From Gammaproteobacteria bacterium (GTDB lineage Bacteria > Pseudomonadota > Gammaproteobacteria > SZUA-229), in contig JAOUKV010000006.1 of NCBI GenBank assembly GCA_029882355.1, positions 1 through 64,000 on the forward strand: a stretch of 64,000 bases of DNA, read 5' to 3'. This document shows positions 59,353 through 64,000 of the stretch, one piece after another. The first letter of the stretch is position 1; each line of letters opens with the position of its first letter. Both the position numbers and the translations under genes were made by a program. The notes beneath the pieces were generated by a model. That model ran no database searches. It had not been told where the DNA came from and saw only the letters and a list, made by a program, of their open reading frames with translations.

Positions 59353-59850
59353 ATGTTTGGCAATATGGAAAAAACACTTCAACAACGTCTAGTTGGTGCC
59401 GTGGTATTAGTCGCACTGGGTGTGATTCTGGTACCAGCATTGCTTGATGGCTCCGGTTATAAATCACGTCATGACCGTAATATTGAAATCCCCGTTAAGC
59501 CGGTGCTGCCGCCTTTAAAGGAAATAAAGGTCAAACCTGTGGCGATTGCAACGCCAGTGGATATTAGAAAGAAGAGGGTAGAGCAGAAGAAAAAGGATAC
59601 CCCAGCTAAACCAATTCAATCATGGACATTGCAAGTCGGTACCTTTAGTCAGGAAGATAATGCCCTGGCATTTCGTGAGACACTGCGTAAAGAAGGTTAT
59701 ATCGCTTATATGGAAAGCGCTGAGAGCAAAGGTAAAAAAAGTTACCGGGTTCGTATCGGCCCTGAGTTAGAAAAAAAGCATCTTGAAAAAATTAAAACAA
59801 AATTGAAGGCAGAGAAAAAGATCAATGGCTTCATTGTCAGACATCCTTAG
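59353..59850 (+). CDS. dedD: SPOR-domain cell division protein (DedD-like)
   Basis: 165 residues. A single N-terminal membrane helix (about 13-31, LVGAVVLVALGVILVPALL), a basic linker, and a C-terminal SPOR domain (about 92-165, WTLQVGTFSQEDNALAFRET) that binds denuded septal peptidoglycan. The location between folC and cvpA matches dedD. Start taken at 59353; MEKTLQQRL four codons later is an alternative. Confidence 0.88.
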   Translation: MFGNMEKTLQQRLVGAVVLVALGVILVPALLDGSGYKSRHDRNIEIPVKPVLPPLKEIKVKPVAIATPVDIRKKRVEQKKKDTPAKPIQSWTLQVGTFSQEDNALAFRETLRKEGYIAYMESAESKGKKSYRVRIGPELEKKHLEKIKTKLKAEKKINGFIVRHP

Positions 59851-59889
59851 AATGCCAATTTTTGAGTATATTCAAGTTATTCAAACGCG

Positions 59890-59895
59890 TATAAT
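59890..59895 (+). promoter_or_regulatory. Candidate -10 element for cvpA-purF
   Basis: A perfect TATAAT (in CGCGTATAATGCC) lies 37 bases before the cvpA ATG, in the 81-base gap after dedD. No well-spaced -35 is evident, so confidence is limited. Confidence 0.4.
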
Positions 59896-59931
59896 GCCAG
59901 TCTTCCAGCAATTCAAGAGATTTAATACACC

Positions 59932-60426
59932 ATGACAGTCGTTGATGTGATCATTCTTTTTGTGATCTCCCTCTCTGCTTTATTCAGTTTGATGCGTGGT
60001 TTTGTCAAAGAAGCTATTTCACTAACGACATGGATTATGGCGATATGGATATCCACAACTTTTGCCGCTAAATTGGCAGTGATGTTACCGGATAATCTGG
60101 AATCAGAAGCAGTACGTCTCTCAGTAGGTTTTGGTATTTTATTTATCGTCACACTGATGTTTGGTGCCATGGTGAATGCCATCGTCACAAGTTTTGTTAA
60201 AAAAACAGGTTTGTCAGGGGCTGATCGTGTTTTCGGTATAGCCTTCGGTTTCTTGCGTGGCTTGCTTATTATTGTGGTATTTGTCGTGGTCGGTAGCATG
60301 ACGCCATTACCTCAACAGGACTGGTGGCAATCATCAAATTTGCTGGGACGCTTTGAAAAAATCAGTTATATGTTAAAACCTTATATTCCGGAAAGCAGCT
60401 TAACGCCGGAAGGAATTGTGAAATAG
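59932..60426 (+). CDS. cvpA: CvpA family inner-membrane protein
   Basis: 164 residues with about four hydrophobic helices. The N-terminal signature [20 protein letters not shown] and the FVKEAISL segment are typical. CvpA is named for colicin V production in E. coli and is linked to envelope stress tolerance; its mechanism is unclear. purF starts two bases after the stop, the standard cvpA-purF pair. Confidence 0.92.
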   Translation: MTVVDVIILFVISLSALFSLMRGFVKEAISLTTWIMAIWISTTFAAKLAVMLPDNLESEAVRLSVGFGILFIVTLMFGAMVNAIVTSFVKKTGLSGADRVFGIAFGFLRGLLIIVVFVVVGSMTPLPQQDWWQSSNLLGRFEKISYMLKPYIPESSLTPEGIVK

Positions 60427-60427
60427 T

Positions 60428-61930
60428 ATGTGTGGTATCGTCGGAATCGTTGGTCATTCACCGGTCAATATAGACCTGTATGAATCTTTATCTGTTTTGC
60501 AGCACCGCGGTCAGGATGCTGCCGGTATCATGACCTGTGAACAGGGTCGCTTTTATATGCGCAAGGGTAATGGTCTTGCACGCGATATTTTTTATAGTCA
60601 GCACATCAAAAAATTAGTCGGCAACATGGGCATTGCTCATGTTCGTTATCCGACAGCAGGTTGCTCATCTTCATTAGAAGCTCAACCTTTCTATGTGAAT
60701 TCACCTTACGGTATAGCTTTAGCGCATAACGGTAATTTAACTAATACCGAATCGCTTAAAGCGCAGTTATTTATAGATGATATGCGTCATCTGAATACCG
60801 AGTCTGATAGTGAGGCGCTGCTCAATGTTTTTGCGCATGAGTTGAATACACTGGCCAAACCCGTTTTTGACCGCGACGATATTTTTAAATCCGTGTCTGC
60901 GGTACACCGTCGTTGTCGCGGTGGTTATGCTGTTATCGCCATGATCGTTGGTAAGGGCATACTGGCATTCCGTGACCCTAATGGAATCCGCCCGATTGTC
61001 TATGGAAAGCGTGAAACAGAGGCCGGTACAGAATACATGATCGCTTCTGAAAGTGTCGCATTACAGGCGCAAGGTTTTGAGCTGGTGCGTGATTTAGCAC
61101 CCGGTGAAGCTGTCTTTATTGATGAAGACTGTAATTTTTATAGTCAGCAATGTGCTGAGAATCCAAGATTAGTCCCCTGTATTTTTGAGTACGTTTATTT
61201 TGCTCGCCCTGATTCCATTATCGATAATGTCTCCGTGTATAAAGCTCGTTTACGCATGGGGCAGACGCTGGTTCAGAAGATTTTACGCGAGCGACCTAAT
61301 CACGATATCGATGTTGTTATTCCCATTCCAGATACTAGCCGAAGTACTGCTCTGGAAGTGGCTTATCACCTTAATGTTAAATACCGCGAAGGTTTTATTA
61401 AAAATCGCTATATCGGTCGTACATTTATTATGCCCGGTCAACAGGAGCGAAAAAAATCGGTACGCCAGAAGTTAAATCCGATTGACCTGGAATTCGCCGG
61501 TAAAAATGTTTTGCTGGTCGATGATTCCATTGTTCGTGGCACCACCTCAAAACAAATTATTCAGATGGCACGTGAAGCTGGTGCGAATAAAGTTTATATG
61601 GCTTCGGCGGCACCGCCGGTTCGTCACCCCAATGTCTACGGTATTGATATGCCGGCGACTGATGAATTTGTCGCCCACAATAGAACAGTCGAAGAAATTG
61701 CAGAAGTGATTGGTGCTGACTGGCTGATTTATCAGGATCTAGAAGATCTGGTTGAGGCAATAAGAAAAGGCAATAAAGCACTTAGCGAATTTGATTGCTC
61801 GTGTTTTAACGGTAAGTATGTGACCAATGATGTCGATGGCGATTATTTCCAAAGGCTTCAGGATAAACGTAATGATGCCGCCAAGAACGATACCGGAGAA
61901 CGAACTGCATCTGAAACCGTTGAGCTATAG
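60428..61930 (+). CDS. purF: Amidophosphoribosyltransferase
   Basis: 500 residues. PurF makes phosphoribosylamine from PRPP and glutamine, the committed step of purine synthesis. The N-terminal nucleophile Cys follows the initiator Met (MCGIVGIVG). The glutaminase domain includes [11 protein letters not shown] and AHNGNLTN; the PRPP loop is [16 protein letters not shown]. The length matches E. coli PurF. In Pseudomonas purF is followed by metZ; here a small minus-strand gene and an L,D-transpeptidase intervene. Confidence 0.96.
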   Translation: MCGIVGIVGHSPVNIDLYESLSVLQHRGQDAAGIMTCEQGRFYMRKGNGLARDIFYSQHIKKLVGNMGIAHVRYPTAGCSSSLEAQPFYVNSPYGIALAHNGNLTNTESLKAQLFIDDMRHLNTESDSEALLNVFAHELNTLAKPVFDRDDIFKSVSAVHRRCRGGYAVIAMIVGKGILAFRDPNGIRPIVYGKRETEAGTEYMIASESVALQAQGFELVRDLAPGEAVFIDEDCNFYSQQCAENPRLVPCIFEYVYFARPDSIIDNVSVYKARLRMGQTLVQKILRERPNHDIDVVIPIPDTSRSTALEVAYHLNVKYREGFIKNRYIGRTFIMPGQQERKKSVRQKLNPIDLEFAGKNVLLVDDSIVRGTTSKQIIQMAREAGANKVYMASAAPPVRHPNVYGIDMPATDEFVAHNRTVEEIAEVIGADWLIYQDLEDLVEAIRKGNKALSEFDCSCFNGKYVTNDVDGDYFQRLQDKRNDAAKNDTGERTASETVEL

Positions 61931-61941
61931 ATTAAACGGCT

Positions 61942-62277
61942 TCATTGCGGAATGATTTTAATTTTTGTTTCGGCAGTTTGTTTATCGATATCTAAGCGCA
62001 TTTCACAATAAGTATTCGCAGGCATAGGGTCATCACCACAGCCGCAACAAATCACAATCTCGGTAAAGAAAATCCCCACCAGTACCTGAACACTATCAGT
62101 CTGATCAGTAACGCGTAATACTGTTGCCGTAATCGGTTCATCGCTGACATAGCCTCCCTGTACCGTACCTTTCTCCAGCGGTAATAATTTCTTATCACAG
62201 GCCTCTATTTCATTTTTCAATACCAGTTTGAAATCATCCGAAGGGTAATGCTGGAGAGATTGAGAGAATTTGATCAT
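61942..62277 (-). CDS. Conserved hypothetical protein with CGCGDDP motif
   Basis: 111 residues; no function recognised. A central hydrophobic strand pair leads to IVICCGCGDDPMPANTYCEM, a cysteine-rich motif that could bind metal. No signal peptide. It is convergent with purF (12-base gap) and divergent from the L,D-transpeptidase gene. The compact fit between neighbours supports a real gene. Confidence 0.65.
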   Translation of the reverse strand: MIKFSQSLQHYPSDDFKLVLKNEIEACDKKLLPLEKGTVQGGYVSDEPITATVLRVTDQTDSVQVLVGIFFTEIVICCGCGDDPMPANTYCEMRLDIDKQTAETKIKIIPQ

Positions 62278-62288
62278 TGATTAAGCCG

Positions 62289-62318
62289 CTGACTGTGTAA
62301 TACTAATCACCATATTAT
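62289..62318 (+). promoter_or_regulatory. Candidate promoter for the L,D-transpeptidase-metZ pair
   Basis: CTGACT at 62289 and TATTAT at 62313 with an 18-base spacer, about 20 bases before the ATG at 62336. A moderate match to sigma70 elements. Confidence 0.4.
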
Positions 62319-62335
62319 ATCCTACAGGCAGAATA

Positions 62336-62818
62336 ATGAATTCCATACACATTAGCGTTAAAGACCAGCTCATGACTCTACTCGATGAGGCAGGGCGGGT
62401 GCTACACAGCTATCCGGTATCAACCTCAAAGTTCGGTACCGGCTCGCGGAATAACAGCAATCAGACACCGCTCGGCCTGCATCGCATCAAGGATAAAATT
62501 GGCGGTGCCATGCCCATCAACGAGGTCTTTATTGGGCGTATGCCACACGGCAGCCTCGATGAGTGCATCGAACGCGGGGTCGAGCTGCCTGAAGATGTCA
62601 TCACCAGCCGGATCATGTGGCTGGAAGGCATGCAGCCGGGAAGAAATCAGGGTGGTTATGTAGACACTTATCAGCGATACATATACATTCACGGTACCAG
62701 CGATGAAGAGCATATCGGCACGCCAGCATCGATGGGCTGTATCAGAATGTTAAATGCAGATATCGTGGAATTATTCAGACGGGTTGAATCCGGTACTGAA
62801 GTGATGATTGAGGAATAG
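62336..62818 (+). CDS. L,D-transpeptidase (YkuD domain) without a signal peptide
   Basis: 160 residues, consisting of little more than the YkuD catalytic domain. The active-site motif is YIHGTSDEEHIGTPASMGCIRM with catalytic Cys135 and the upstream His. Such enzymes form 3-3 crosslinks or attach lipoproteins to peptidoglycan, but this protein begins directly with the domain (MNSIHISVKDQLMTLLDEAG) and has no visible export signal, as in several short gammaproteobacterial homologues. metZ starts 8 bases after the stop. Confidence 0.87.
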   Translation: MNSIHISVKDQLMTLLDEAGRVLHSYPVSTSKFGTGSRNNSNQTPLGLHRIKDKIGGAMPINEVFIGRMPHGSLDECIERGVELPEDVITSRIMWLEGMQPGRNQGGYVDTYQRYIYIHGTSDEEHIGTPASMGCIRMLNADIVELFRRVESGTEVMIEE

Positions 62819-62826
62819 AAAAGAAC

Positions 62827-64000
62827 ATGAGTGATTTTAAAGACAACGAAGACTATGGCTTTGCCACCCGTGCCGTACGCGCCGGACAGGTGCGTACCCA
62901 CGAAGGCGAACACGGCGAACCCATCTTCCCGACCTCGAGTTTTGTTTTTGACTCTGCAGCCGAAGCGGCAGCACGTTTCTCGGGTGAACAGCCGGGCAAT
63001 ATATATTCACGTTTCACCAACCCCACCGTGCGCACTTTTGAAGAGCGCCTGGCTTCGTTAGAAGGTGCCGAGCGTTGCGTTGCCACCGCGTCGGGCATGT
63101 CCGCGATCACCGCGACGTTTATCGGTTTACTGAGTGCGGGTGATCACATCGTTTCATCGCGCAGTATTTTCGGCACCACGACTATTTTACTGACCAGCTT
63201 CATGGCCAAACTGGATATCGCTACCACCTTCGTTGATCTGCCAGATTTGAAAGCATGGGAAGCGGCGATTACGCCAAAAACAAAAATGCTGTTTCTGGAA
63301 ACACCCTCGAACCCGTTGCTCGATCTGGTGGATATCAAAGCGCTGGCAGAAATCGCCCATCGCAAAGACTGCCTGTTAGTGGTCGATAACTGCCTGTGTA
63401 CACCGGCCCTGCAACTGCCGCTGGCCCTGGGTGCAGACATCGTCATTCACTCAGCCACCAAATACATCGACGGTCAGGGGCGCTGCATGGGCGGTGCGGT
63501 TTGCGGCACCGAGGAAATTGTTGGTGGCGGCGTCTACGCTTTTTTACGTTCAGCCGGTCCAACCATGAGCACTTTCAACGCCTGGGTATTTTTGAAAGGT
63601 CTGGAAACCCTGGAGCTACGCATGAAAGCACATTGTGAAAATGCACAGGCTCTGGCGGAATGGCTGGAACAGCAACCCGCGGTGAAACGCGTTTATTATC
63701 CCGGTCTGCCCAGTCATCCTCAGCACGAGCTGGCCAAAAAACAGCAAAGCGGTTTTGGCGGCATCGTCTCGTTTGAATTAAACGGCGGCCAGAAAGAAGG
63801 CTGGAAATTAATTGATGCCACGCAGATGGTTTCGATCACCGCCAATCTGGGTGATACCAAAACCACGATTACGCATCCGGGAACGACGACGCATGGTCGG
63901 TTAACACCTGAACAAAAACAGGAAGCGGGTATTTCGGATGGTTTGATTCGGGTCGCTGTGGGGTTGGAGGATATTGAGGATATTAAGGCAGATTTGGCAA
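62827..64000 (+). CDS. metZ: O-succinylhomoserine sulfhydrylase, 3' end outside the window
   Basis: At least 391 residues with no stop before the window edge. A Cys/Met-metabolism PLP enzyme that makes homocysteine directly from O-succinylhomoserine and sulfide. The PLP lysine is Lys212 in HSATKYIDGQGR; other family motifs are NIYSRFTNPTV, TASGMSAI and FLETPSNPLL. Location near purF matches metZ of Pseudomonas. Assignment as metZ rather than metB or metY rests on the FPTSSFVFDSAAEAAARF-type N terminus and the context. Likely 10-15 residues are missing. Confidence 0.9.
   Translation, partial: MSDFKDNEDYGFATRAVRAGQVRTHEGEHGEPIFPTSSFVFDSAAEAAARFSGEQPGNIYSRFTNPTVRTFEERLASLEGAERCVATASGMSAITATFIGLLSAGDHIVSSRSIFGTTTILLTSFMAKLDIATTFVDLPDLKAWEAAITPKTKMLFLETPSNPLLDLVDIKALAEIAHRKDCLLVVDNCLCTPALQLPLALGADIVIHSATKYIDGQGRCMGGAVCGTEEIVGGGVYAFLRSAGPTMSTFNAWVFLKGLETLELRMKAHCENAQALAEWLEQQPAVKRVYYPGLPSHPQHELAKKQQSGFGGIVSFELNGGQKEGWKLIDATQMVSITANLGDTKTTITHPGTTTHGRLTPEQKQEAGISDGLIRVAVGLEDIEDIKADLA

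Overview
The window looks like chromosome of a non-enteric gammaproteobacterium. The evidence is gene order: miaB-ybeZ-ybeY-corC-lnt-zinc ribbon-leuS-lptE-holA, proA-nadD-rsfS-rlmH, and leuCD-leuB-asd-fimV-truA-trpFBA-accD-folC-dedD-cvpA-purF-metZ are arranged much as in Pseudomonas-like lineages. A FimV hub protein, c-di-GMP (PilZ) and two large hybrid histidine kinases point to a surface-sensing, type IV pilus type of lifestyle. No rRNA, tRNA, insertion sequence, phage gene or CRISPR array was seen.

Layout. 1-480: 3' end of glmS. 0.5-8.7 kb: a signalling island (hybrid kinase, CheY-like regulator, periplasmic PhnD-like binding protein, membrane hybrid kinase, PilZ protein). 8.8-14.4 kb (minus strand): three exported-protein genes. 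14.6-24.5 kb: tRNA modification, ribosome maturation, lipoprotein and LPS assembly, leuS, holA. 24.6-28.0 kb: a secreted subtilase and a lipoprotein. 28.1-29.4 kb: proA. 29.4-36.5 kb (minus strand): two more giant exported proteins, separated by a duplicated fragment of the proA 3' end. 36.7-40.6 kb: nadD, rsfS, rlmH, htpG (with a heat-shock type promoter) and hslR. 40.6-45.4 kb: a thioredoxin-like protein, a GNAT enzyme, a histone-deacetylase family enzyme, a membrane-spanning HU-LysM fusion with a small HU partner, and a LysR regulator. 45.5-64 kb: leucine, aspartate-family, tryptophan, fatty acid, folate, purine and methionine biosynthesis genes with fimV and cell-envelope genes.

The most interesting content is a dispersed surface-display system built on cohesin and dockerin modules. 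Two adjacent genes encode cohesin-like domains: one is a predicted lipoprotein, the other ends in a GlyGly-CTERM sorting tail. They lie directly downstream of, and in line with, a large beta-propeller protein that ends in a type I dockerin. Two further dockerin proteins, a subtilisin-like protease and an Asp-box propeller protein, lie at separate sites within 25 kb. A fifth protein has the same N-terminal domain and propeller type as the first dockerin protein but ends in GlyGly-CTERM instead. Four of the five share a ~93-residue beta-type repeat. The inferred logic is that extracellular modules are held on the cell surface either directly, by rhombosortase processing, or indirectly, by docking onto anchored cohesins. 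Binding has not been shown; domain assignments come from reading motifs.

The accessory genes sit at junctions of otherwise conserved housekeeping blocks (before miaB, holA|proA, proA|nadD). The 347-bp proA tail duplication, whose differences are mostly synonymous, suggests that at least one module arrived by recombination with a related genome.
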